From contig NZ_PKEK01000067.1 in the NCBI RefSeq assembly GCF_002863225.1, positions 1 to 64,000 of the forward strand: a stretch of DNA of 64,000 bases, written 5' to 3'. How positions within the stretch are numbered: the first letter of the stretch is position 1; each line of letters begins with the position of its first letter. The translations under genes and the position numbers were made by a program. Positions 9,248 through 16,972 of this stretch are shown piece by piece. The notes below the pieces were generated by a model. It was not told the origin of the DNA and searched no databases. It saw only the letters and a list, made by a program, of their open reading frames with translations. The DNA comes from Mycobacterium sp. GTDB lineage: Bacteria > Actinomycetota > Actinomycetes > Mycobacteriales > Mycobacteriaceae.

Positions 9248-9263
9248 GATAGTCGCCACTATC
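9248..9263. promoter_or_regulatory. Candidate TetR operator (GATAGT-CGCC-ACTATC)
   Basis: A perfect 6-bp inverted repeat with a 4-bp spacer in the divergent gap between the TetR gene and the small-peptide/AveC-like operon. Its size and place fit a TetR dimer site. No second copy was noticed elsewhere in the window. Confidence 0.55.
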
Positions 9264-9298
9264 TAAAGGATCGTTTCCTTGAAGGAGAGGTTCTGGGC

Positions 9299-9415
9299 GT
9301 GGGTGCTGTCATCATGCTGGGCACGTTGTTCGGATTGATTGCTCTGGTATTCGGCTTGGTTCTCCGTTTCGATCCGGAAGCGCGGCGCACTCCGAGCGAG
9401 GGGGGCCGTCGATGA
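9299..9415 (+). CDS. Small single-pass membrane protein (38 aa), not in the ORF track
   Basis: An unlisted short ORF. A strong ribosome site (AAGGAGAGG, 9282-9290) stands eight bases before a GTG at 9299. An in-frame ATG at 9314 is an alternative start giving 33 residues. The peptide starts with a hydrophobic helix (MLGTLFGLIALVFGLVL) followed by a basic, soluble tail (RFDPEARRTPSEGGRR). Its TGA overlaps the ATG of the AveC-like gene (ATGA), the usual sign of coupled translation, which supports it being a real gene rather than a leader artefact. It may be a small subunit or assembly partner of the following membrane protein. Confidence 0.62.
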   Translation: MGAVIMLGTLFGLIALVFGLVLRFDPEARRTPSEGGRR

Positions 9416-10197
9416 CCCCGAAGATCACGCCGCTGCTGGCGGGACAGATGTACTTTGCCTACGCCTCGGGCATCGCGTTCATCGTCATCGGCATCTATCT
9501 GAGCTATCGCCGCCGTCGCCTGCATCCGCTGCTGCTGCTGAGCATTTCGGCGCTGTCGTTCTCCTGGATCGAATCGCCCTACGACTGGGCGATGTACGCG
9601 CAGTTCCCGCCCGGTCTGCCGCGAATGCCATCGTGGTGGCCGCTCAACGTCACGTGGGGCGGCTTGCCCTCGGCGGTACCCATCGGCTACGTCTCCTATT
9701 TCGTACTCCCCGCACTGATCGGTGCCGCCCTGGGTAGATGGCTCAGCGCAAAGTTCCACTGGCGCAGGCCAACTACCCTGCTGACGGTCGGCCTGGTGGT
9801 GGGCTTCTGTTGGGCTTTCGTGTTCAACGCCATCACCGGTGCTCATTTCGGCAACTTCTACTACGGCTACGTCATCCCCGGGCTGGCGATCTTCGAGGGA
9901 ACCAAACATCAGTACCCGCTGTATGACTCGCTGGCCATGGGCATCGAAATGATGGTGTTCACCTACCTGCTCGGCCGCACTGACGCGGAGGGTCGCAACG
10001 TCATCGAGATATGGGCCGACAGCAAGGCGAAAACCCGCGTGCAGTCGGCGGTCCTGTCGGTCGTCGCCGTCATCGTCCTCGGTCACCTGGTGTACGGCTC
10101 GGTGTTTGCGCCGCACCTCATTACGAAACAGGGTGGCTGGGTGACGGCGGGTCCCACCGAACAACTCTTCCCGGGAACACCCAATCAGCCCCGCTAG
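9412..10197 (+). CDS. AveC-like (spirocyclase AveC family) integral membrane protein
   Basis: A 261-residue polytopic membrane protein with about six or seven hydrophobic helices. Conserved-looking polar segments lie between them: FSWIESPYDWAMYAQFP, PLNVTWGGLPS, and NAITGAHFGNFYYGYVIPG. I recall this pattern from proteins annotated as spirocyclase AveC family, named after the Streptomyces avermectin enzyme; mycobacterial members have no established reaction. It is translationally coupled to the 38-aa membrane peptide upstream, and a P450 starts 16 bases downstream. A role in cyclising, binding or handling a lipophilic substrate of that P450 is inference. Confidence 0.68.
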   Translation: MTPKITPLLAGQMYFAYASGIAFIVIGIYLSYRRRRLHPLLLLSISALSFSWIESPYDWAMYAQFPPGLPRMPSWWPLNVTWGGLPSAVPIGYVSYFVLPALIGAALGRWLSAKFHWRRPTTLLTVGLVVGFCWAFVFNAITGAHFGNFYYGYVIPGLAIFEGTKHQYPLYDSLAMGIEMMVFTYLLGRTDAEGRNVIEIWADSKAKTRVQSAVLSVVAVIVLGHLVYGSVFAPHLITKQGGWVTAGPTEQLFPGTPNQPR

Positions 10198-10213
10198 CAG
10201 CAGAAGGCAGACC

Positions 10214-11407
10214 TTGAGCAATTCGACAACTGAGTTGTACTACGACCCGTTCGACCACGCCATCGACGACGATCCCTATCCGGTGTGGAAGCGGATGCGC
10301 GCCGAGGCCCCCCTGTACTACAACGCCAAGCACAACTTCTACGCGCTGAGTCGCTACGACGATGTCTCGCCGGCACTGCACGACTGGCAGACCTACCGTT
10401 CCGGGCACGGCACCACCGCAGATGTCTTGTTCAGTGGCATCGACATACCACCGGGCATTCTGCTCTGGGAAGACCCGCCGCTCCACGACTTGCACCGTCG
10501 GCTGTTGTCACGGGTCTTCACTCCCCGGCGCATGCTGGCGGTCGAAGGACTCGTGCGTGATTTGTGTTCGCGCGCACTGGATCCACTCCGTGACCTCGAC
10601 GGGTTCGACTTCGTCGACGACCTCGGTGCGATCATGCCCATGCGGACCATCGGCTACCTCCTCGGCATCCCCGAGGAAGGTCAACAGCAGATTCGTGAGC
10701 GCAACGACAAGAGCATCACCGTCGAATCCGGCGGCACACTGCTCACCGCGACGACCCTCGAGGAGTCGATCGCGCAGTTCGCCGACTACATCGAGTGGAG
10801 ATCGACACATCCGTCCGACGACCTGATGACGGAACTACTCAACGCGCAGGTCGAAGAACCCGACGGCACGATGCGGCCGCTGGACCGCGGTGAAGTGATC
10901 GCCTACACCGCGATGATCGCCGGCGCGGGGGGTGAGACCACCGCGCGGCTGATCGGTTTCATGGGTCAGCTACTCGGTGAAAACCCAGAGCAGAGAAGAG
11001 AACTCGCCGCAGACCCGTCCCTGATCCCGTCGGCGGTCGAGGAGACGTTGCGTTACGAACCGCCTTCACCGGTGCAGGGGCGGTACGTCGCGCGCGACAC
11101 CGAACTCTACGGGCAGACGGTGAGCGAAGGCTCCTACATGCTCTTGCTCAACGCCTCGGCCAATCGCGACGAGTCGCACTTCGTCGAGCCGGATCGCTAC
11201 GACATCCACCGTAAGGCAGGCCATTTGAGTTTCGGCCAGGGCTTGCACTTCTGTCTGGGCTCCTCGCTGGCACGGTTGGAAGCGCGGGTCGCGTTCGAGG
11301 AGGTGTTCAAGCGGTGGACCGACTGGGACGTCGACTACGCCAACGCCAGCAGGGCAAGAACGTCCAGTGTCCGGGGTTGGGCCCGGCTGCCGGTCAAAGT
11401 CGCGTGA
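10214..11407 (+). CDS. Cytochrome P450
   Basis: A 397-residue soluble P450 starting at a TTG with an AGAAGG site eight bases upstream. The I-helix motif AGAGGETT is near residue 235, the K-helix ExxR is in EETLRYEPP, and the heme loop FGQGLHFCLG has the Cys ligand at about residue 347. All key residues are present and the length is normal for an actinobacterial CYP. It sits between the AveC-like gene and a DapB-like oxidoreductase in one operon. No ferredoxin gene is adjacent, so electrons must come from elsewhere. The substrate is unknown. Confidence 0.93.
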   Translation: MSNSTTELYYDPFDHAIDDDPYPVWKRMRAEAPLYYNAKHNFYALSRYDDVSPALHDWQTYRSGHGTTADVLFSGIDIPPGILLWEDPPLHDLHRRLLSRVFTPRRMLAVEGLVRDLCSRALDPLRDLDGFDFVDDLGAIMPMRTIGYLLGIPEEGQQQIRERNDKSITVESGGTLLTATTLEESIAQFADYIEWRSTHPSDDLMTELLNAQVEEPDGTMRPLDRGEVIAYTAMIAGAGGETTARLIGFMGQLLGENPEQRRELAADPSLIPSAVEETLRYEPPSPVQGRYVARDTELYGQTVSEGSYMLLLNASANRDESHFVEPDRYDIHRKAGHLSFGQGLHFCLGSSLARLEARVAFEEVFKRWTDWDVDYANASRARTSSVRGWARLPVKVA

Positions 11408-11455
11408 TCGAAGATACTGCAAAACAACAGGTTTGACCTCAACGAGGAGGAAGCG

Positions 11456-12565
11456 ATGACCGCAGGCAAGTACCGCGTAGTGGTGTGGGCGACCGGGGGG
11501 ATCGGGTCGATCGCGATACGCACCATTACCAACCGCCCAGACCTGGAGCTGGTCGGGGTGTGGGTGCATTCCGACGACAAGGTGGGCAAGGACGCCGGCG
11601 AGCTCGCCAACGGCGACCCGATCGGCATCACGGCGACCAACGATGCCGATGCGCTGATCGCGTTGAAACCGGACTGCGTGGTCTATGCGGCCAGCGGCCC
11701 CGAACGTGACGCGCTGGCGATTCCCGACTATGTGAAACTGCTCGAAGCGGGCCTCAACGTGGTCACCACCAGCACCACCCGGCTGGTGAACCCGCACGCA
11801 TACGAGCCGGCCGAGTGGCGCGAACAGCTTGCAGCAGCGGCCAAACAGGGCCAGGCGTCGCTCTATGCCTCGGGCATCGAACCCGGTTTCGCGGCCGACT
11901 ACCTGCCGCTGGTGCTGTCCACGCAGTCGTCGTCGATCGAGAAGATCCACTCCTACGAAATCGGGCTGTACGACGACTACGGCGTTCCCGACATCATGAT
12001 CAACGGCCTGGGTTTCGGTCAGCCGCTGGACTACCAGCCCTGGATCTCCTATCCCGGTGCCATCGCCGGTGAGTGGGCCGGCCAACTCCGGTTGATCGGC
12101 GATGCTTTCGGTGTCGAGGTCGAAGAAGTACGCGAGGACTTCGACCGTGCGGTGACCAACGAAACCCTCGAGGTGGCAATGGGAACCGTCGAAGCGGGGA
12201 CCTGTGGCGCCATCCGTATGAAGGCCATCGGTGTCGTCGACGGTCGCGAAGCGATCATCGTCGAACACGTCACGCGACTGGCGCACAGCGTCGCTCCGGA
12301 GTGGCCGAGGGGAATCGGCGACTTGTCCTATCGCGTGGCGATCACCGGCGATCCCGACATCGACTGCACACTGGCGGCAACCCAGCGTGATCCCGGACGG
12401 GTCGGAATCGGTTCGATGACCTCGGGTGCCGGCGCGATGGTGGCCACCGCGATGCGGGTCGTCAACGCCGTCCCCTATGTCGTCAAGGCACCGCCCGGCT
12501 TGCTGAGCGCCGTCGACCTGCCGCTGACCATTCCCAAGAATGTCTTTGCCACCCAACAAGTGTGA
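11456..12565 (+). CDS. DapB-like (dihydrodipicolinate reductase N-domain) NAD(P)H oxidoreductase
   Basis: A 369-residue oxidoreductase with a Rossmann start (VVWATGGIGSIAIR) and then a DapB-like domain (ELVGVWVHSDDKVGKDAGEL). The C-terminal part, with DIMINGLGFGQPLDY and VVNAVPYVVKAPPGLLS, is typical of a mycobacterial family annotated as dihydrodipicolinate-reductase-like or amine-dehydrogenase-like. True DapB (about 245 aa) is shorter, so a lysine-pathway role is unlikely. An excellent ribosome site (GAGGAGGAAG) precedes the ATG. It is followed by a frameshifted paralogue, so the pair arose by tandem duplication. The reaction is not established. Confidence 0.8.
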   Translation: MTAGKYRVVVWATGGIGSIAIRTITNRPDLELVGVWVHSDDKVGKDAGELANGDPIGITATNDADALIALKPDCVVYAASGPERDALAIPDYVKLLEAGLNVVTTSTTRLVNPHAYEPAEWREQLAAAAKQGQASLYASGIEPGFAADYLPLVLSTQSSSIEKIHSYEIGLYDDYGVPDIMINGLGFGQPLDYQPWISYPGAIAGEWAGQLRLIGDAFGVEVEEVREDFDRAVTNETLEVAMGTVEAGTCGAIRMKAIGVVDGREAIIVEHVTRLAHSVAPEWPRGIGDLSYRVAITGDPDIDCTLAATQRDPGRVGIGSMTSGAGAMVATAMRVVNAVPYVVKAPPGLLSAVDLPLTIPKNVFATQQV

Positions 12566-12579
12566 AGAAGGAGAATGCG

Positions 12580-13645
12580 GTGGCGCGCATCGTGGTGTGG
12601 TCGACGGGTGGTGTCGGATCGGTCGCGATCGACGCCATCCGCCGTCGACCGGACCTGGAACTTGTTGGGGTGTGGGTTCATTCGTCCGAAAAGGTGGGCA
12701 AGGATGTCGGCGAACTCTCCGGTGGTGACCAGATGGGGTTGGCCGCTACCAACGACGCGGACGCGCTCATCGCTCTCCAGCCGGATTGCGTGGTGTACGC
12801 CGCCAGCGGCCCGCAACGTGACGCGGGCGCCGTCCCGGACTACCTGAGATTCCTCGCGGCGGGCATCAACGTCGTGTCGACGTCGACCACAAGCCTGATT
12901 TTATCCGCCGTCCTACTTCGCCACCGAGTGGCGTGATCAGCTCGCTGCCGCCGCGCACGCCGGTGGTGCGTCGTTCTATGCATCGGGCATTTTTCCCGGC
13001 TTCGCCTCTGATCAGCTCGCGCTGCTGATGAGCACTCAGTCCAAGACGATTCGCACGCTCACCGTCAGCGAAATCGCGCTCAACGACCACTATCCGGTGG
13101 CCGACATCATGATCAACGGCATGGGATTCGCCCGCCCACTGGACTTCGAGCCGATGTTGAAGACGCCGGGGTTCATCGAAATCGCTTGGAAGGCACCGAT
13201 TCATCTCATTGCCGACGGACTCGGCGTCGAGGTCGACGAGATCCGCGGGAGCTTGGACCGCGAGCTGACCGACCGGGACATCGACGTCGCGTTCGGCACG
13301 ATTCCGGCCGGAACGTGCGGCGCGGTGCGAACCAGGGCGGTTGGCGTGGTCGGCGGCCGCGAGGCGATCGTGGTGGAACACATCATCCGGATGGCGCGCG
13401 ACGTCGCCCCGAATTGGCCGACCTCCGAATCCGATGCCACCTACCGGATCGACATCGAGGGCGAACCAGACATCCACTGCGCGTTGACAATGGGCGCCAC
13501 CCGGGGCCACGGCGCCGGCCACGCCGCGATGGCATCCACCGCGATGCGGGTGGTCAACGCCGTCCCCTTCGTGGTGGATGCGCCACCCGGCCTACTCAGC
13601 TCGCTGGATATTCCGATGACGCTGCCACGCAACGTATTCGAGTAA
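12580..13645 (+). pseudogene. DapB-like oxidoreductase paralogue with a +1 frameshift
   Basis: The first frame (GTG at 12580, AAGAAGGAG seven bases upstream) gives VVWSTGGVGS to VSTSTTSLI, parallel to the upstream gene. It then falls out of frame at the T run 12899-12902 and stops at 12934-12936. Removing one T restores a continuous match (SLI then YPPSYFATEWRDQLAAAAHAG) that runs through FARPLDF and VVNAVPFVVDAPPGLLS to the stop at 13645. The repaired protein would be about 354 residues with no other defect. It is either a recent single-base inactivation or a homopolymer sequencing error. The ORF at 13028 in the track is only the downstream half. Confidence 0.85.
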
Positions 13646-13650
13646 GACCC

Positions 13651-14946
13651 CTACGACACCGTCGCCAGCGCGGGCCGCGGCGTGAACGTCAGGTGCAGGT
13701 CGCTGAGTCCGCGCAGGATGTAGGTCGGCTCGAAGGTGTAGCGCCGCTCGTCGACCGGTCCATGCTGGGTCTCGCTGATGGTGATGTCGGACATCCGGTC
13801 CAGGATGCGCTCGATCGAGACGCGTCCCTCGACGCGGGCCAGCGGTGCGCCCGGGCAGGAGTGCACGCCGCGGGCGAACGCCATGTGCTCGCGGACGTTC
13901 TTGCGATCGATCTGGAATTCGTGCGGGTTCTCGAAGCGCCGGGGGTCGCGGTTGGCGGCGCCGGGCAGGATCATCACGACGGTGCCGGCCGGGATGTCGA
14001 CCCCGGCGACGGTGGTCGAGCGGACCGCGAGCCGGGAGTCGCTCTTGACCGGGCTCTCCATCCGCAACGACTCTTCGATGAACCCGGGAATCAGGCTGCG
14101 GTCCTCGCGCAGCCGCTGCTGAACACCCGGCCGGTCGCCGAGAGCCTGCAGGGCCGCCGAGAGCAGCTTGGCGGTGGTCTCCTGTCCGGCGGCGAAAAGG
14201 AATGTCGCCGAACGGCTTACCTCGATCACCTCGGGCGTGGAGCCGTCGGGGTACTTCGCCGTCGCCAGCGACGTCAGTACGTCGTCGCGAGGGGAGCTGC
14301 GCCGGTCCTCGATGTAGGAGCAGAACTTGTCGTCGAGCCACTCCAACGGGTTGATACCGACCGACTCGTGATCCAGCGCACCGACCCGTGCCCCCGGGCG
14401 GTCGGCGCCCAGCACGTGGCGGAACTCCTTGTGATCCTCTTCCGGGACGCCGAGCAGGTCGGCAATCACCAGAGTGGCGAACGGCTTGGAGTACTCGCCG
14501 ATGAACTCGCATTCACCGTTGCCGAGAAACTCTTCGAGCTGGCGGTCGGCCAGCCGCCACATGAATTCCTCGTTCTCCTTCAACCGGCTCGGCGTCAGCA
14601 GCCGGCTCAGGATCGAGCGCGCCCGGGTGTGGTCGGGCGGGTCCATGGTGACCATGTGCTCGAACATCGGGAACTGGCTGCGGTGCGCGTCGATCAGCGG
14701 ACGCAGGTCGTCACCGGCGACCTCGAACGGCAACGGCGGAAACGGGCCACCGAGCGCGACGATGTTGGAGAACGTCTCCGGATCCTTGTAGACCGCGTTG
14801 GCTTCTTCCCAACCGGTCACCGCGACGACGTTGTAGTGCGGAAGTCGCAGCACTGGATTTTGACTACGCAGGTAATCGAAGTACGGGTGCGGATCGGGAA
14901 CCAGTGACTGGTCGGTGAAGAAGTCGATCGAGTCGAAGCTGCTCAT
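13651..14946 (-). CDS. Cytochrome P450
   Basis: A 431-residue P450 on the strand opposite to the preceding cluster. It has the I-helix LFAAGQETTAKLL, the ExxR in EESLRMESP and a heme loop FARGVHSCPG with Cys at about residue 364. The Arg where most CYPs have Gly is unusual, but the FxxGxHxCxG frame is kept. The stop lies six bases from the reductase paralogue's stop. It is divergent from a TetR gene 212 bases away, with a double palindrome between them, so it is probably controlled by that regulator. It is not closely similar to the other P450 in the window. Confidence 0.93.
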   Translation of the reverse strand: MSSFDSIDFFTDQSLVPDPHPYFDYLRSQNPVLRLPHYNVVAVTGWEEANAVYKDPETFSNIVALGGPFPPLPFEVAGDDLRPLIDAHRSQFPMFEHMVTMDPPDHTRARSILSRLLTPSRLKENEEFMWRLADRQLEEFLGNGECEFIGEYSKPFATLVIADLLGVPEEDHKEFRHVLGADRPGARVGALDHESVGINPLEWLDDKFCSYIEDRRSSPRDDVLTSLATAKYPDGSTPEVIEVSRSATFLFAAGQETTAKLLSAALQALGDRPGVQQRLREDRSLIPGFIEESLRMESPVKSDSRLAVRSTTVAGVDIPAGTVVMILPGAANRDPRRFENPHEFQIDRKNVREHMAFARGVHSCPGAPLARVEGRVSIERILDRMSDITISETQHGPVDERRYTFEPTYILRGLSDLHLTFTPRPALATVS

Positions 14947-15047
14947 GTACGCGGGCCTCCCGAGGCTGTTTTACCCGTGGTGTGTGGGGCGATTAGATGC
15001 TGCGACGATCTGCCGCCAGGAATTGACTTCGGCAAATGTGCGGAACT

Positions 15048-15067
15048 TGCTGAGCACCTGCTTAGCA
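15048..15067. promoter_or_regulatory. Twin palindromes TGCTgAGCA / TGCTtAGCA, candidate TetR operator
   Basis: Two 9-bp TGCTNAGCA palindromes separated by CC lie between the divergent P450 and TetR genes. Two identical half-operators in tandem suit cooperative binding of two TetR dimers. Assignment to the adjacent regulator is inference. Confidence 0.5.
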
Positions 15068-15158
15068 TGACGCTAATGTCGTGGTCAAGGCGAGCGCGCG
15101 GACCGCGACTACGATCGGCTTGTTCGGCAAATTTTCGGCGAGAGTGTGGAACCACGGC

Positions 15159-15749
15159 ATGACTTCGGCCCGCAGGATCGGGGCACCGGACGCGAAAAAT
15201 CGCACGGTGCTGCTCGACGCCGCCGAGCAGTTGATGCTCGAAGACGGATATGCGGCAGTCACCTCGCGCCGGATCGCGGAGCGCGCGGCGCTCAAGCCGC
15301 AGCTGGTGCACTACTACTTCCGCACCATGGACGATCTGTTCCTCGCGGCGTTTCGCCGCCGCGCCGAGGAGGGACTCGAAGTGCAGGCGTTGATGCTGCA
15401 GGCGCCGCAGCCGTTGTGGGCGCTGTGGCGGTTCAGCACTGACCCGGCGGCCACCGCCATCACGATGGAATTCATCGCGCTGGCCAACCACCGCAAAGCG
15501 CTGAAGGCGGAGATCGCCTACTACGCCGAGCGTTTTCGCGAGGAGCAGCGCAAAGCGCTCACGACGATTCTCGAGGGCTACGGGGTCGATCCGGCCAAAT
15601 TCCCGCCGCTGGTGTGGTCGGTGCTGATGACCAGCGTGTCCCGGGTCCTGGTCATCGAGCAGGCTCTCGACATGTCCGCCGGCCACCGGGAGACCGTCGA
15701 GATCGTCGAGGCCTATCTCCGCCATCTCGAGGGCGACCCTCAGATCTAG
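15159..15749 (+). CDS. TetR family transcriptional regulator
   Basis: A 196-residue regulator from the ATG at 15159. GTG 15144 and the track start 15081 would add residues that are not TetR-like. The helix-turn-helix covers about 16-62 (VLLDAAEQLMLEDGYAAVTSRRIAERAALKPQLVHYYFRTMDDL), with a helical ligand domain behind it. It is divergent from the P450 at 13651-14946. The double palindrome between them lies 92-111 bases upstream of this start, consistent with control of the P450 and autoregulation. The stop lies five bases from a convergent exported-protein gene. Confidence 0.85.
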   Translation: MTSARRIGAPDAKNRTVLLDAAEQLMLEDGYAAVTSRRIAERAALKPQLVHYYFRTMDDLFLAAFRRRAEEGLEVQALMLQAPQPLWALWRFSTDPAATAITMEFIALANHRKALKAEIAYYAERFREEQRKALTTILEGYGVDPAKFPPLVWSVLMTSVSRVLVIEQALDMSAGHRETVEIVEAYLRHLEGDPQI

Positions 15750-15754
15750 CCCGT

Positions 15755-16183
15755 TCACCAGCTACGGAGCGAGCAGAGCGTGCCTTTTGCCCCGTCGTTG
15801 GACTTGACGACTTTTCCGTCCACCACCAGCGCGCAGTGGAACATCGGCGTGCCCGGCTCCGTGCCGGTGCTGACGACGACCATCGCGTAGTTGTAAGGGT
15901 CGGAGAGCATCACCTGAGGCGAGGTCCACGGGTGTCCCGGTCCGATGTCGGCCTGGACGTTCGGCGTGTACTGGTACGGGTTGTGGCTGTAATCGGAGTA
16001 TTTGGGCGGTTGCTGGTCCAGGTAGTAGATGTCGGCCCAGATCGGGCTCGCCGCGGTGATGACATAGGTGACTTGGTGCGCCGGTGGCGGTGGTGGATCG
16101 TCGGCCGGCGACGGGGCTGCAGTCCCGACGGCTGCCACGGCCGCCAGGACCACGCCCAGCATGGCTTTACCGATGGTTGTCAT
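15755..16183 (-). CDS. Exported protein with MmpS-like C-terminal fold
   Basis: A 142-residue exported protein starting at the ATG at 16183; the longer track ORF upstream is not used because this start gives a clean signal peptide (MTTIGKAMLGVVLAAVAAVG). After a Pro-rich linker, the mature part reads HQVTYVITAASPIWADIYYLD and ends with FHCALVVDGKVVKSNDGAKGTLC. That Cys-VDG-Cys pattern and the VTYxVT start resemble the beta-sandwich of MmpS proteins. Unlike MmpS it has no partner MmpL here and appears fully secreted. Function unknown. Confidence 0.68.
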   Translation of the reverse strand: MTTIGKAMLGVVLAAVAAVGTAAPSPADDPPPPPAHQVTYVITAASPIWADIYYLDQQPPKYSDYSHNPYQYTPNVQADIGPGHPWTSPQVMLSDPYNYAMVVVSTGTEPGTPMFHCALVVDGKVVKSNDGAKGTLCSLRSW

Positions 16184-16338
16184 GCGCACCTCCGGCCGAC
16201 CGCTCCCAGCGGCGATATTGGCATTCTCCGGAAAGGAGAACAGCGTCACCGTTGCTCTTGTCATGACCCTAGCCGGTGCAGGTCGGGGGCTCGAGCCAAT
16301 TCGCCAAAAGCCCCCGGGCCGGTGTCTGCGGCCAGTCG

Positions 16339-16344
16339 TAACGT
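16339..16344 (+). promoter_or_regulatory. Leaderless-type -10 box TAACGT for the DinB gene
   Basis: A TANNNT hexamer ends seven bases before the ATG at 16352, with no ribosome site between. That spacing is the known signature of leaderless mycobacterial transcripts. Confidence 0.4.
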
Positions 16345-16351
16345 GGCCGCC

Positions 16352-16912
16352 ATGGATTGGACCACCGAACTGCTCGACCAGCTTCGCTTTCACTGGGACA
16401 CGGTGCTTCGGCCGAGGCTGGACGGGCTGACCGACGACGAATACCACTGGGAACCGGTCGCGGACTGCTGGGGTGTGCGTCCGCGGGGGCAACAGCGCAC
16501 CCCCCAGGCGGCCGGCGGCGGCGACACGGTGATCGACTTCGCGTTTCCTCAGCCCGAGCCCGCGCCGGTGACGACGATCGCCTGGCGGCTGGGCCACCTG
16601 ATCGTCGGGGTGTTCGGGATGCGCACCGCCTCGCACTTCGGCGGGCCGCCGATGGACTACGGGTCGTTCCCGGATGCCGCGACCGCCGCTGCGGCGTTGC
16701 AGCAACTCGACGACGGGTATGCGCGCTGGACGGCCGGGGTCGCCGCACTGGACGGTGCGGCGCTGGCGGCGCCCTGCGGGCCTGCCGAGGGGCCCTATGC
16801 GGACAAGCCGATGGCCACCTTGGTGCTGCACATTCACCGCGAGGTGATTCACCATGGCGCCGAGGTCGCACTGCTGCGTGACCTCTACGCCCGGCGCCAG
16901 GTCGGGGGGTGA
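16352..16912 (+). CDS. DinB superfamily protein
   Basis: A 186-residue protein of the DinB/YfiT four-helix metal-binding superfamily. It has the N-terminal MDWTTELLDQLRFHWDTVLRPRLDGLTDDEYHWEP, a central TIAWRLGHLIVG and the C-terminal HIHREVIHHGAEVALLRDLY, with His residues placed as the usual metal ligands. In actinobacteria such proteins may act as thiol (mycothiol) transferases or have unknown roles. No substrate can be read from the sequence. The start is set by an ATG following a leaderless-type -10 box. Confidence 0.82.
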   Translation: MDWTTELLDQLRFHWDTVLRPRLDGLTDDEYHWEPVADCWGVRPRGQQRTPQAAGGGDTVIDFAFPQPEPAPVTTIAWRLGHLIVGVFGMRTASHFGGPPMDYGSFPDAATAAAALQQLDDGYARWTAGVAALDGAALAAPCGPAEGPYADKPMATLVLHIHREVIHHGAEVALLRDLYARRQVGG

Positions 16913-16932
16913 GGGCATTGCGGTATCTGCGC

Positions 16933-16953
16933 TGTGAGAATATCATTCTCACA
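16933..16953. promoter_or_regulatory. Perfect 9-bp inverted repeat, operator of the amidohydrolase-FadD operon
   Basis: TGTGAGAAT, spacer ATC, then ATTCTCACA, ending eight bases before the AAGGAGG ribosome site of the amidohydrolase gene. Arms are perfect over nine bases. The position would block transcription or early elongation. It does not match either TetR palindrome in the window, so the regulator is probably encoded elsewhere. Confidence 0.6.
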
Positions 16954-16972
16954 AAATGTGAAGGAGGATTTC

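Noticed and set aside
13186-14907. 573-residue plus-strand ORF across the reductase paralogue and antisense of the P450
   Set aside because: The P450 on the other strand has all catalytic motifs; this frame has none.
16933-16953. TGTGA...TCACA ends of the amidohydrolase palindrome as a CRP site
   Set aside because: The halves are 11 bases apart instead of six, so it does not fit the CRP consensus; it is better read as a longer palindromic operator.
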